A DNA stretch of 64,000 bases. Source: Sunxiuqinia sp963678245. GTDB taxonomy: Bacteria > Bacteroidota > Bacteroidia > Bacteroidales > Prolixibacteraceae. The position numbers and the translations under genes were made by a program. The stretch is from NCBI GenBank assembly GCA_965140765.1, contig OZ223307.1, positions 372,001 through 436,000 of the forward strand. The letters run 5' to 3'. The number at the start of each line of letters is the position of its first letter. Position 1 is the stretch's first letter. This document shows, piece by piece, positions 25,697-34,176 of this stretch. The notes under the pieces were generated by a model. That model worked only from the letters and a program-made list of their open reading frames with translations, was not told the DNA's origin and searched no databases.

Positions 25697-26167
25697 TTAT
25701 TCCGTCCCTTCTTCATGCTTCGGCATCGAAAACGAACCATCGGGTGTATTTACCATCCAGTTGGAGAAGTCGTGTAAAAACAGCCAAAAGGCCTTCACCA
25801 AATGTTCGGGAGCATCGAGATTCAGCAATACTTCGCGGTAGCATTCGAGCCAAACAATACGGGCATCGGGCGTAATTTTAAAGGGCAAATGCCTGCGCAC
25901 TAAAACAGGTTTTCCGCGGTGCTGATTAAAGTAGTCGGGGCCACCCAGCCGTTGAATGAAAAAGTCGGCCGATCGTTCTTTGGCAGCATCCAGCCCAACC
26001 GGGTTCGATGGAAACAGGTGCCTAAAAGAACTTTGAGCCAGCAGGTCGTAATGGTCGCTCACCATTTGGCGCACACCTTCCTCTTTCAAGTATTTGTATA
26101 ATTCCTGATCGGGCATATATTTGTTAGGTCTGGCACCAAAAGCCATCTTTTCAATCTTCAGTTCCAT
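25697..26167 (-). CDS. Truncated haemoglobin (group II-like)
   Basis: A small haem protein, 156 residues, with the 2-over-2 globin fold. Visible are FRHLFPSNP (B-E region), FFIQRLGGPDYFNQHRGKP (E helix and the glycine motif), RRHLPFKITPDAR with the proximal His, and IVWLECYREVL with the Trp at G8 typical of group II. Likely roles in the family are oxygen or NO handling; none is shown by context. It follows pgk on the same strand but behind a terminator, so it probably has its own promoter. Confidence 0.88.
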   Translation of the reverse strand: MELKIEKMAFGARPNKYMPDQELYKYLKEEGVRQMVSDHYDLLAQSSFRHLFPSNPVGLDAAKERSADFFIQRLGGPDYFNQHRGKPVLVRRHLPFKITPDARIVWLECYREVLLNLDAPEHLVKAFWLFLHDFSNWMVNTPDGSFSMPKHEEGTE

Positions 26168-26260
26168 GGGTTTATTTTAATCATTACTCGTATTTACCAA
26201 TAACCGACAATTTGCCCGAATGTTTAGGAGCTGGGGGAGTGATCGGCCTTTTTTTCGAGC

Positions 26261-26294
26261 CAAAAACAAGGCCCGAAGAAAATTCTCCGGGCCT
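26261..26294 (-). terminator. Terminator after pgk
   Basis: On the minus strand GGCCCGGAGAA pairs with TTCTTCGGGCC (one mismatch, 4-base loop; 26270-26293), followed by TTGTTTTTGG. Confidence 0.85.
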
Positions 26295-26330
26295 GAGTTA
26301 TAGCTATGTTGTTTGTTTCAATTTTGAGAA

Positions 26331-27527
26331 CTACTCGCCGCGAACAGCTGCAATTCCGGGAAGAACCTTTCCTTCAAGGTATTCCAACAAGGCTCCACCG
26401 GCAGTAGAGATGTATGAAACACCATCAGCAATACCGAATTTGTTAACTGCTGCAACCGAGTCCCCACCACCTACAAGAGAGAAAGCGCCTTTTTTAGTTG
26501 CTTCAACAACAGCATCACCAATTACTTTAGTTCCTTCGGCAAATTTTTCCATTTCGAAAACACCAGCAGGACCGTTCCAAAGTACGGTTTTTGAATTGCC
26601 AATTACTTCGTTGAAAGTAGCAATGGTGTCAGGACCTACGTCCAATCCCATCCAACCGTCTTTAATTTCACCGGCAGGGCAAATTTCAGTATTGGCATCC
26701 GCAGCAAATTTATCAGCAGCAACACAGTCTGAAGCAATTACCAGGTTCACACCTTTCTCTTTCGCTTGCTTAATAATACTTTTTGCTAATTCTAAATAAT
26801 CATCTTCGCAAAGTGATGAGCCGATGTTTCCACCCATTGCTTTTACGAACGTAAAGATCATTCCACCACCGATAATCAGGTTGTCTACGGTATTCAACAT
26901 GTTTTCGATGATTGTAATTTTAGTTGAAACTTTTGCCCCACCCATTATGGCAGTCATCGGACGTTGAGGATCTGCAACTACTTTATCCAAGCTAGCAACT
27001 TCGCTGTCAACCAGATATCCAAATAGTTTGTCATTTGGGAAAAACTTAGCAATTACAGCAGTCGATGCGTGAGCCCGGTGTGCAGTACCAAAAGCTTCCA
27101 TAATCCAGCAGTCGCCATTTTCAGCTAATTTTTTTGCAAATTCTTCGTCACCGGCAGTTTCTTCTTTGTGGAAACGAAGGTTTTCCAGAATCAATACTTC
27201 GCCTGGTTCTAAATCAGCGGCCATTGCTTTCGCTTCGTCGCCAATGCAATCAGGAGCGATTTTTACAGTAGCGCCACCCAATAACTCTGATAGATGATTC
27301 ACCAAGTGTTTTAGTGAAAATTTATCTTCGGGTCCGTTTTTTGGACGACCAAGGTGAGACATGATAATAGGAGAACCACCTTTTTCAATCACTTTTTTGA
27401 TTGTTGGCAAGGCAGCACGCATACGGTTATCGTCGGTGATTTCGAATTTTTCGTTTAATGGAACGTTGAAATCCACACGAATTAGTGCTTTTTTCCCTGC
27501 GAAATCATAGGTTTCAATAGTCTGCAT
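26331..27527 (-). CDS. pgk: Phosphoglycerate kinase
   Basis: Glycolysis/gluconeogenesis enzyme that transfers a phosphate between 1,3-bisphosphoglycerate and ADP. The frame opens at 27563, but MQTIETYDFAGKKALIRVDF at 27527 is the family start and gives 398 residues, the normal length. Motifs: RVDFNVPLN (substrate loop), MSHLGRP, LENLRFHKEE, GGAKVSTKI, the nucleotide loop DVGPDTI and the C-terminal SLVGGGDSVAAV. A TATATTTG box on the minus strand (27561-27568) lies 34 bases before the start. Confidence 0.97.
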   Translation of the reverse strand: MQTIETYDFAGKKALIRVDFNVPLNEKFEITDDNRMRAALPTIKKVIEKGGSPIIMSHLGRPKNGPEDKFSLKHLVNHLSELLGGATVKIAPDCIGDEAKAMAADLEPGEVLILENLRFHKEETAGDEEFAKKLAENGDCWIMEAFGTAHRAHASTAVIAKFFPNDKLFGYLVDSEVASLDKVVADPQRPMTAIMGGAKVSTKITIIENMLNTVDNLIIGGGMIFTFVKAMGGNIGSSLCEDDYLELAKSIIKQAKEKGVNLVIASDCVAADKFAADANTEICPAGEIKDGWMGLDVGPDTIATFNEVIGNSKTVLWNGPAGVFEMEKFAEGTKVIGDAVVEATKKGAFSLVGGGDSVAAVNKFGIADGVSYISTAGGALLEYLEGKVLPGIAAVRGE

Positions 27528-27560
27528 AATTGTTTTTTTTAGTTTCTTAAAAAATCGTTC

Positions 27561-27568
27561 CAAATATA
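27561..27568 (-). promoter_or_regulatory. -7 element for pgk
   Basis: TATATTTG on the minus strand fits TAnnTTTG exactly and is well placed for pgk. A -33 box is not obvious. Confidence 0.5.
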
Positions 27569-27740
27569 ACGAAAAAGGAAGCTTTTTGAGTATGGTCTAT
27601 TCGCTTAATAAAGAAATATTAATGCAGAGGTAAACTTGAGTTTTTTGATTTAGTACCTGGACACTTTTTCACAAACTTCACCGGAAAAAGATGTAAACGA
27701 AGTAGGTTTTATTATTTTTGTTTTCAACTAAAGTTAGCCT

Positions 27741-28865
27741 ATGTTTTTTCGCAACGTAATTGGGCAAGAAGCCACAAAAAAAAGATTAATTCAGTCGGTG
27801 AATGAAGAGCGTATTAGTCATGCGCAATTGTTTGCAGGACCAGAGGGATCGGGCAAATTGGCTCTGGCTTTGGCGTATGCGCAATATGTTTCGTGTTTAA
27901 ACAAACAAGATGGAGACTCGTGTGGTGAGTGTTCATCGTGTAGAAAATACGGTAAGTTAATTCACCCCGATTTGCATTTTGTTTTTCCGGTAGTTAAAAC
28001 GCCAAAGTTTAAAGATCCGGTAAGCGATAACTTTATTGGAGAATGGCGAAAGCTTGTATTGGAAAATGCTTATTTCAACCTCGAAGACTGGTTCAATTTT
28101 GTTGGAGTGGAAAATGCTCAAGGCTTAATTTACTCACACGAAAGTGAGGAGATTATTCGCAAGCTCAACCTGAAATCATTCGAAGCAGAGTACAAAGTGA
28201 TGATTATTTGGATGCCCGAAAAGATGCATGTTTCTTGCTCTAACAAGTTGCTGAAAATGATTGAGGAGCCTCCGGTGAAAACCCTGTTTTTGCTGGTCAC
28301 CGAAAATGAAGAGGAATTGATTACCACAATTCGCTCACGTTGCCAGCTGATTAAAATTCCGGGAATTCAGCCCGAGCCCATGAAAACTGCTATTGAAAAG
28401 TTGGAAGGAGCTGCCGGTAAAGATATCGATAACTTGGCTCACTTGAGCCGAGGAAATTACAGACAGGCTTTAAATCTGTTGAAACTGAATGAAAGTACTC
28501 GCTACAATTTGGAGCGATTTAAAGAGCTGATGCGCTTTTCATATGGACGCAAATTCATGGATTTGTTTCAATGGATTAACGAAGTTTCGAATATGGGGCG
28601 CGAGCGACAAAAAATATTTTTACAATACAGCATGGGCTTAATTCGTGAGAACTTCATTTATAATCTGAAAAATCCAGCTCTGACCTATATGCATGAAGAA
28701 GAGCAGGCTTTCTCGTCGCGTTTCTCGCCGTTCATCAACGAACGAAATATTGTGCCTATAAGTGAAGAGCTGGAGAAAGCTTTTCAGCATATTTCAATGA
28801 ATGGAAATCCTCGAATTATTTTTACCGATATGTCGTTGAAAATTGTGAAGTTGATTCGTAAATAG
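27741..28865 (+). CDS. holB: DNA polymerase III delta' subunit
   Basis: Clamp-loader AAA+ subunit of the replisome. 374 residues. Seen: FFRNVIGQEATKKRLI at the start, a Walker A-like GPEGSGKLALALAYA, a four-Cys zinc module (CLNKQDGDSCGECSSC), SCSNKLLKMIEEPP and TIRSRCQ, the SRC sensor motif. The C-terminal collar is less conserved. In many Bacteroidota holB is directly followed by ricT and gldH; here a histidine kinase on the other strand is between them. A TATTTTTG box lies about 30 bases upstream. Confidence 0.93.
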   Translation: MFFRNVIGQEATKKRLIQSVNEERISHAQLFAGPEGSGKLALALAYAQYVSCLNKQDGDSCGECSSCRKYGKLIHPDLHFVFPVVKTPKFKDPVSDNFIGEWRKLVLENAYFNLEDWFNFVGVENAQGLIYSHESEEIIRKLNLKSFEAEYKVMIIWMPEKMHVSCSNKLLKMIEEPPVKTLFLLVTENEEELITTIRSRCQLIKIPGIQPEPMKTAIEKLEGAAGKDIDNLAHLSRGNYRQALNLLKLNESTRYNLERFKELMRFSYGRKFMDLFQWINEVSNMGRERQKIFLQYSMGLIRENFIYNLKNPALTYMHEEEQAFSSRFSPFINERNIVPISEELEKAFQHISMNGNPRIIFTDMSLKIVKLIRK

Positions 28866-28880
28866 TTCGTACCCGATAGA

Positions 28881-31247
28881 TTAATTGGGATTTTCTTTGG
28901 GCAGCACAGGAATTTTGAAATAGAACGTAGTTCCGACTAGTTCCTCTGATTCAAACCAGATTTCGCCATTCAGCAGATTCATAATGCCTTTTATGATACT
29001 AAGCCCAAGTCCTGTTCCCGGCTTAATACTTTTTGATTCCACCTGGGTAAAGCGGTTAAAAATTGTATCCTTAAATTTCTTAGGAATTCCAATCCCTGTA
29101 TCTTTTACAAAAAAGGTAATGTCGTTTTCAACCAATGAGCAAACACCAAAGGTGATGGAACCTTCATTGGTGTTTTTTATAGAGTTGGTCAGCAGATTAT
29201 CAAAAACTTGTTTTAACCGTACCGGATCGGTAAACAGAATTAAGGGTTTCTGGATTATCCGGTGTTCTGTAGCCAGTTTAATATTAGGTTTTGAGTTGAA
29301 TAAAGGACTCTGACGGTGGTAGTCATAGATATTTTGAAGAAAAGGGACAATGGAGAAATAGCTCTTATCTACTTTTAGTTGGTTCGATTCAATTTTGGCT
29401 ACGTCTATAATGTCGTCAATAATTCGGAGTAAGTGGGTGCCTGACTTTTGAATAAATTCGGTGTACCGTTCCTGTTTCTCTTTGTCTACGGTTGGTAGAG
29501 ATAACAAACTCGAAAAACCAATAATACTATTCATTGGTGTGCGTATTTCGTGCGACATATTAGCCAAAAAAGCAGACTTCAATCGATCGCTTTCCTGAGC
29601 TTTCTCAGTGGCTTTTTGCAATTCTAAATTTAGCTTCTGCAATTCGTTTAATGCATTTTGCAGTTCGTCATTCTTTTCAAGTATTTGCTTTTGGAGTTTT
29701 TTTTGATTTGTCAGATTATTCAAAATAAGTACGAGCTTATCACCAATATAACTCCATAGTATTTGGATGAACTTTACAGTGCCATCTTTGCAGACGACTC
29801 TTGCTTCAAACGGAGGCTGGCTGTTTTTAGCCTCTGGACTTCTCTCGAGCTCTTTACGCCAGAGGCTTTCTATTTTTTCGCAGTAAGCTTTCTCGGGATA
29901 GGCCGCCTCAAACCAGTCTTTAACAGTAGGAATATCTTCTATTGTATATCCAAACGTGAGAGTAAACTCATGGTTGAGATATTCGACGAGCCCATCCTTG
30001 GAGTTAATGGCAATAGGAATTGGGGACTCATCGACGAGATTTTTCAGCCCTTTTTGATTCTCAATTAATTCTTGTGTAATTGTTTTTTGTTTGGTGATAT
30101 TGATCAAAGCACCAACAATCGCTTTTGTTTTTCCGTTTTTAATAACCGGTGTTTCACGCACTTCAACCCAAATTAAACTGCCGTCTTTATGAACCATTTC
30201 AAGCTCGTAAGGTCTTTGTATTTCACCTGTTTCAATCGCCCTAACGGTTAACTTAAACCCAACTGTATTAACGGGGTTGTCAGAAACCAACGATGTCCAT
30301 TTCACCATTGCCTCCCGTGGAGTATAGCCAACTAAGGTTTCAATTTGAGGACTAATGAACGTGATTTCATGGTCAGTATTATGTTCGTAGAATACGTTTG
30401 TACTATGCTCAATAATATTGCGTATTTTTTCTTCGCTCTCTTTTATTATTTCTCTGTTCTTTTTTTCCTCGCTGATGTCTCTAAGGGTGCAAATCATCCC
30501 ATCGAAAAGATAGTTTTTGATTAAAGGCACTAACCAACCAGCTAAAACAATAGGCTTTCCTTCAACTGTTGTTAGTTCTGTCTCATATTGTCGAGGTTTT
30601 AATGAATTTTTTGCCTTTAAATAGTCATCAATAAAGGTTCCAACAGCCTGACGTTCAACCCCGAGTATATTCTCCCCCAGGATTTTATGTTTTGGAGTAC
30701 CGGTGTTTAGGGTCATTCCCGAATTGGTGTAGAAAATATTATCCTCTTTGTCAGTAACCCAAAGCCCCTCGTGTAAATGATCTATCAATCGTTCGTAAAA
30801 CTTTATTGGCCCTGTTGCGGGTTTAAGTGTTCTTAGTCGCTTTTTTAAAATGAGTACAAATTCTTTATCCCCAATAGGGGAAACTTGTATGTCGTATAAA
30901 TCTTTACCATCAAAAGTAAATTCGGTAAATTCCTTTTTCTTTTTTGATTCGACAACTTTAGCAAACTTCTTAATCCACCTATCTTCCAAGCCTTTAAATA
31001 ATAATGTCGTCGGTTTGTTAATTAGGTCCATGGAGGGAAGCCCAATTGCTTCTTCAAATGCCTCATTTAATTCGTAAGCCTGAAAATCGATGGGCGTATT
31101 CTTTGAGTTGTAAATGATTTTGTTAAGCGAGCAACCCAGAGGGATTTCTCTAAATACGGATTGATAATGTGGTAGTTTTGACGAACCGTTTGTCATTTCT
31201 GGGTTAATTTTGAATGCAACTCTTCGATAATAAATTGAAGAATTCAT
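28881..31247 (-). CDS. PAS-domain sensor histidine kinase
   Basis: A 788-residue soluble kinase with no membrane segment, so it senses a cytoplasmic signal. Four PAS-type domains are visible at about 40-135, 148-265, 270-390 (WTSLVSDNP; KDGSLIWVEVRETPVI) and 395-525, then a coiled coil (about 525-555), a HisKA domain with SHEIRTPMNSIIGFSSLL (phospho-His) at about 565-630, and an ATPase domain with N box DNLLTNSIKNT, DTGIGIPKKF and GTGLGLSIIKG. There is no receiver domain and no response regulator gene next to it, so its partner is elsewhere; PorX at 39.4 kb is a conceivable but unsupported candidate. The start could be 31247 or 31196. Confidence 0.93.
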   Translation of the reverse strand: MNSSIYYRRVAFKINPEMTNGSSKLPHYQSVFREIPLGCSLNKIIYNSKNTPIDFQAYELNEAFEEAIGLPSMDLINKPTTLLFKGLEDRWIKKFAKVVESKKKKEFTEFTFDGKDLYDIQVSPIGDKEFVLILKKRLRTLKPATGPIKFYERLIDHLHEGLWVTDKEDNIFYTNSGMTLNTGTPKHKILGENILGVERQAVGTFIDDYLKAKNSLKPRQYETELTTVEGKPIVLAGWLVPLIKNYLFDGMICTLRDISEEKKNREIIKESEEKIRNIIEHSTNVFYEHNTDHEITFISPQIETLVGYTPREAMVKWTSLVSDNPVNTVGFKLTVRAIETGEIQRPYELEMVHKDGSLIWVEVRETPVIKNGKTKAIVGALINITKQKTITQELIENQKGLKNLVDESPIPIAINSKDGLVEYLNHEFTLTFGYTIEDIPTVKDWFEAAYPEKAYCEKIESLWRKELERSPEAKNSQPPFEARVVCKDGTVKFIQILWSYIGDKLVLILNNLTNQKKLQKQILEKNDELQNALNELQKLNLELQKATEKAQESDRLKSAFLANMSHEIRTPMNSIIGFSSLLSLPTVDKEKQERYTEFIQKSGTHLLRIIDDIIDVAKIESNQLKVDKSYFSIVPFLQNIYDYHRQSPLFNSKPNIKLATEHRIIQKPLILFTDPVRLKQVFDNLLTNSIKNTNEGSITFGVCSLVENDITFFVKDTGIGIPKKFKDTIFNRFTQVESKSIKPGTGLGLSIIKGIMNLLNGEIWFESEELVGTTFYFKIPVLPKENPN

Positions 31248-31390
31248 CTCGATTCATAAAATATTAATGCCTCAGAGAACTAATTTAGAATAATTCTTCG
31301 AAAAAATCTAGATTATGCAATACAATCGTGAGATATTGTTGTGGTCTGACTCTCTGTTTGGTCAATTTTATTGACATCTGTCACAAGCAC

Positions 31391-31420
31391 TTTGTTTCTC
31401 AGCTTTATTAATTATTTTTG
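31391..31420 (+). promoter_or_regulatory. Promoter of the ricT-gldH operon
   Basis: TTTG (31391-31394), an 18-base spacer and TATTTTTG (31413-31420) fit the Bacteroidota housekeeping promoter TTTG-n(18-19)-TAnnTTTG exactly. It lies 60 bases before the ATG of ricT. Confidence 0.75.
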
Positions 31421-31479
31421 TAGATTATAGCAAAAGGCTGTTGCCGGATCAGTATCAATCCGGGATTAATTGTAAATGT

Positions 31480-32616
31480 ATGGATGATCAACTATCAATC
31501 GAGCGGGGATGTTGTGAGAAATCTGCCGGGACGTGCGCAAAACTAGAAGTTTACGACTGGCTGGACGATGTGATCAATAAGTCAGGTGATGACGACATTA
31601 TAGAAGTTCGGTTTAAAAATACGCGAAAAGATTATTACAAAAATGTAAATAATCTGAAACTGAAATCGGGAGATATTATCGCTGTTGAGGCAAGTCCAGG
31701 GCACGATATTGGTCTTGTTACATTAACCGGGGCTTTAGTGAAACACCAAATGAAAAAGCACAAGGTAACCTTGATTAATGGCGAACTTCGCAAGGTTTAC
31801 CGAAAAGCAAAATCAGTTGATATTGACAAATGGCGAGAGGCAATGAGCCTGGAGCACCAAACAATGATTGAGTCACGTAAAATTGCTGCCGACCTTCGTT
31901 TAAATATGAAAATTGGTGATGTAGAGTACCAAGGGGATCGCACCAAAGCCATATTCTACTACATTGCTGATGAACGTGTTGATTTTCGGCAGCTGATTCG
32001 GGTGCTGGCTGATACATTCCGTATTCGTATTGAAATGAAGCAAATAGGTGCCCGACAAGAAGCCGGAAGAATTGGAGGAATTGGCCCATGCGGACGTGAA
32101 CTTTGTTGTGCTACCTGGATCGGCAACTTTGTTTCGGTAACCACTAATGCTGCCCGTTACCAGGAAATTTCACTAAACCCTCAGAAGTTGGCCGGGCAAT
32201 GTGGAAAACTAAAATGTTGTTTGAACTTTGAAGTTGATGCTTACATTGATGCTCAAAAGGATTTCCCTCCGAGTAATATTCCTTTGGAATCAGAAGAGGG
32301 GCGATTCTATTTTCAAAAGGCTGATGTATTTAACCGCACGCTTTATTACACGTCAAACAGTAGTTCTGTTTCAGGGCCTGTTGCCGTTAGTGTTGAGCGG
32401 GCCAAGGAAATCATCCGATTAAATAAAAGAGGCAAAAAGGTCGAGAAAGTTGCCGACCGTATTATTGAAGTCAAAACGCAACAGAACAAAGGGTTTGAGG
32501 ATGTCATTCCCCAAGAAAGCCTGACTCGTTTCGATGAGCCTAAGCCACGCCATCGCAAAAAGAAAAAGCGGTTTACAAAGAACAAATCATCACGACCTCC
32601 AAGAAATAAGAAATGA
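31480..32616 (+). CDS. ricT: RicT/PSP1-domain protein
   Basis: A PSP1-family protein; the Bacillus relative YaaT/RicT is part of the Y complex that modulates RNA maturation. The start is put at ATG 31480 (MDDQLSIERGCCEKSAG); the frame opens at 31441 with a TTG. N-terminal cysteines (GCC, GTC), the PSP1 core GDVEYQGDRTKAIFYYIADE, and the strongly conserved RQEAGRIGGIGPCGRELCC and CGKLKCCLNFE. These Cys residues may hold a metal cluster. A lysine/arginine-rich tail (HRKKKKRFTKNK) is likely to contact nucleic acid. Its stop overlaps the gldH start by 4 bases. Confidence 0.88.
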   Translation: MDDQLSIERGCCEKSAGTCAKLEVYDWLDDVINKSGDDDIIEVRFKNTRKDYYKNVNNLKLKSGDIIAVEASPGHDIGLVTLTGALVKHQMKKHKVTLINGELRKVYRKAKSVDIDKWREAMSLEHQTMIESRKIAADLRLNMKIGDVEYQGDRTKAIFYYIADERVDFRQLIRVLADTFRIRIEMKQIGARQEAGRIGGIGPCGRELCCATWIGNFVSVTTNAARYQEISLNPQKLAGQCGKLKCCLNFEVDAYIDAQKDFPPSNIPLESEEGRFYFQKADVFNRTLYYTSNSSSVSGPVAVSVERAKEIIRLNKRGKKVEKVADRIIEVKTQQNKGFEDVIPQESLTRFDEPKPRHRKKKKRFTKNKSSRPPRNKK

Positions 32617-33077
32617 GGAATTTGATTCATATTTTTGTCTCTCTGCTTTTGTTGGTTGGATGCGATACTAACAGGGCGTATGAGGATTATAAAACCATTG
32701 ATCCATTCGGTTGGAATAAGGATTCTGTTGCTCAATTCGATGTCAATGTGCCTGAGATAGGTCAGCCATACAATATATACATCAATGTTCGAAACAAAGG
32801 AAATTATCCGAACAGCAACCTCTGGTTGTTCATGGAAATTCAGGAGCCGGAGGGAAAGCTACTGACGGATACGATCGAATATATTTTGGCTGAAAAATCG
32901 GGGAAATGGCGCGGAAGTGGAATTGGAGATTTGTTTGACAATCAGTTTATTTATCGAAAAAATGTTGTTTTTGAGAAAGATGGAACCTACCAATTTCGCA
33001 TTCAACAAGGCATGCGAACTGAAACACTGAAAGGTATCCACGATATTGGACTTCGAATTGAGAAATTAAATAATTAG
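32613..33077 (+). CDS. gldH: Gliding-motility lipoprotein GldH
   Basis: A 154-residue lipoprotein (signal IFVSLLLLVGC) needed for gliding and chitin use in Flavobacterium. Family features: AYEDYKTID near the mature start, WNKDSVAQFDVNVPEIGQPY, an immunoglobulin-like beta domain, and GKWRGSGIGDLFDN followed by FRIQQGMRTE at the C-terminal end. The gene overlaps ricT by four bases (ATGA), showing translational coupling. Its exact part in the T9SS is unknown. Confidence 0.92.
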   Translation: MRNLIHIFVSLLLLVGCDTNRAYEDYKTIDPFGWNKDSVAQFDVNVPEIGQPYNIYINVRNKGNYPNSNLWLFMEIQEPEGKLLTDTIEYILAEKSGKWRGSGIGDLFDNQFIYRKNVVFEKDGTYQFRIQQGMRTETLKGIHDIGLRIEKLNN

Positions 33078-33085
33078 CGTTAAAA

Positions 33086-33826
33086 GTGGGAAAGAATAAA
33101 TTGGCCAAATTTACTGAAATGGCCACATTTGGTCATGTTATCCAGGCTCCCTACGATAAGCATAATCATAAAGATCATGAATTGAAGGGAAACTGGGCAA
33201 CGAACTTTTTTAAGAATGAAAATCCGATTGTTTTAGAATTAGGATGTGGGAAAGGTGAATACACTGTTTCATTGGCTGAATATTTTCCCGGTATGAACTT
33301 TATAGGGGTAGATATAAAAGGAGCCCGAATGTGGAGAGGGGCAAAGTCAGCTCATGAAAAGAGGTTGAAAAACGTTGCTTTTATTCGAACCAATATCGAA
33401 ATTATAGATTCTTTTTTGGGAGCTGAAGAGGTGTCCGAAATCTGGTTGACATTTCCCGATCCGCAAATGAAAAAGCACACCAAGAGACTTACTGCTACAA
33501 CATTTATGAATCGGTACAGACGTTTTCTTAAACCGAAAGGCGTCATTCATTTAAAGACTGATAGTAATTTTCAATATCAATATACCTTAGCGATGGTTAA
33601 GGAGAATAACTTTCCCATTTTGACAGAAATTGAGGATATTGATCATTCTCTTTCGACAGATGAAGTTCTGTCCATTCAAACTTTTTATGAGAAACAGTGG
33701 CGGGAACGCGGCATTCCGATTAAATACTTGTCATTTCAACTGAATGCTGATAAACCATTGCGCGAGCCCGATGTTGAGATAGAAAAAGATCCGTACCGGA
33801 GTTTTGGTCGTTCGGCAAGAGAATAA
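33086..33826 (+). CDS. trmB: tRNA (guanine-N7-)-methyltransferase
   Basis: Methylates G46 of tRNAs with S-adenosylmethionine. 246 residues. GTG start at 33086, 8 bases after gldH; no better start is in frame. Motifs: VLELGCGKGEYTVSLAEYFP (cofactor loop), FIGVDIKGARMW, FIRTNIEIID and EIWLTFPDPQMKKHTKRLT, the TrmB signature with catalytic Asp. Operon member with gldH and the alkyltransferase-like gene (gap 5). Confidence 0.95.
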   Translation: MGKNKLAKFTEMATFGHVIQAPYDKHNHKDHELKGNWATNFFKNENPIVLELGCGKGEYTVSLAEYFPGMNFIGVDIKGARMWRGAKSAHEKRLKNVAFIRTNIEIIDSFLGAEEVSEIWLTFPDPQMKKHTKRLTATTFMNRYRRFLKPKGVIHLKTDSNFQYQYTLAMVKENNFPILTEIEDIDHSLSTDEVLSIQTFYEKQWRERGIPIKYLSFQLNADKPLREPDVEIEKDPYRSFGRSARE

Positions 33827-33831
33827 GCATC

Positions 33832-34164
33832 ATGGATAATTTCTTTGAAAAGGCCTGGGAAGTAGCCTGTCAGATCCCGGTGGGGAGGGTGACCAGTTAT
33901 GGCGCTATTGCCCGTTATTTGGGCACGGCTCGTTCTGCTCGAATGGTTGGTTGGGCAATGAACAATTCCCGCGCATCAAAAGTTAATGTTCCCGCACACC
34001 GGGTTGTTAATCGCAAGGGATTGCTTACCGGTAAAAATCATTTTCAAGGACAGCAAGTGATGAAAGAATTGCTGGAAAGTGAAGGGATTACTGTCGAAGA
34101 TGACCAAATTCTCAATTTTGAATACGTATTTTGGGATCCGGTCAAAGAGTTAGGAATTCAATAA
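33832..34164 (+). CDS. Alkyltransferase-like protein (MGMT fold without active Cys)
   Basis: A 110-residue protein with the DNA-binding part of O6-alkylguanine-DNA alkyltransferase: IPVGRVTSYGAIARYLG (helix-turn-helix), the arginine finger region SARMVGWAMNNS, and VNVPAHRVVNRKG. In the active enzyme this last motif is PCHRV; here Ala replaces the acceptor Cys, as in Atl proteins (Trp in E. coli). It should bind O6-alkylguanine and flag it for nucleotide excision repair without repairing it itself. Lies 5 bases after trmB and 12 before the Mrp gene. Confidence 0.9.
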   Translation: MDNFFEKAWEVACQIPVGRVTSYGAIARYLGTARSARMVGWAMNNSRASKVNVPAHRVVNRKGLLTGKNHFQGQQVMKELLESEGITVEDDQILNFEYVFWDPVKELGIQ

Positions 34165-34176
34165 AAACAAAATAAG

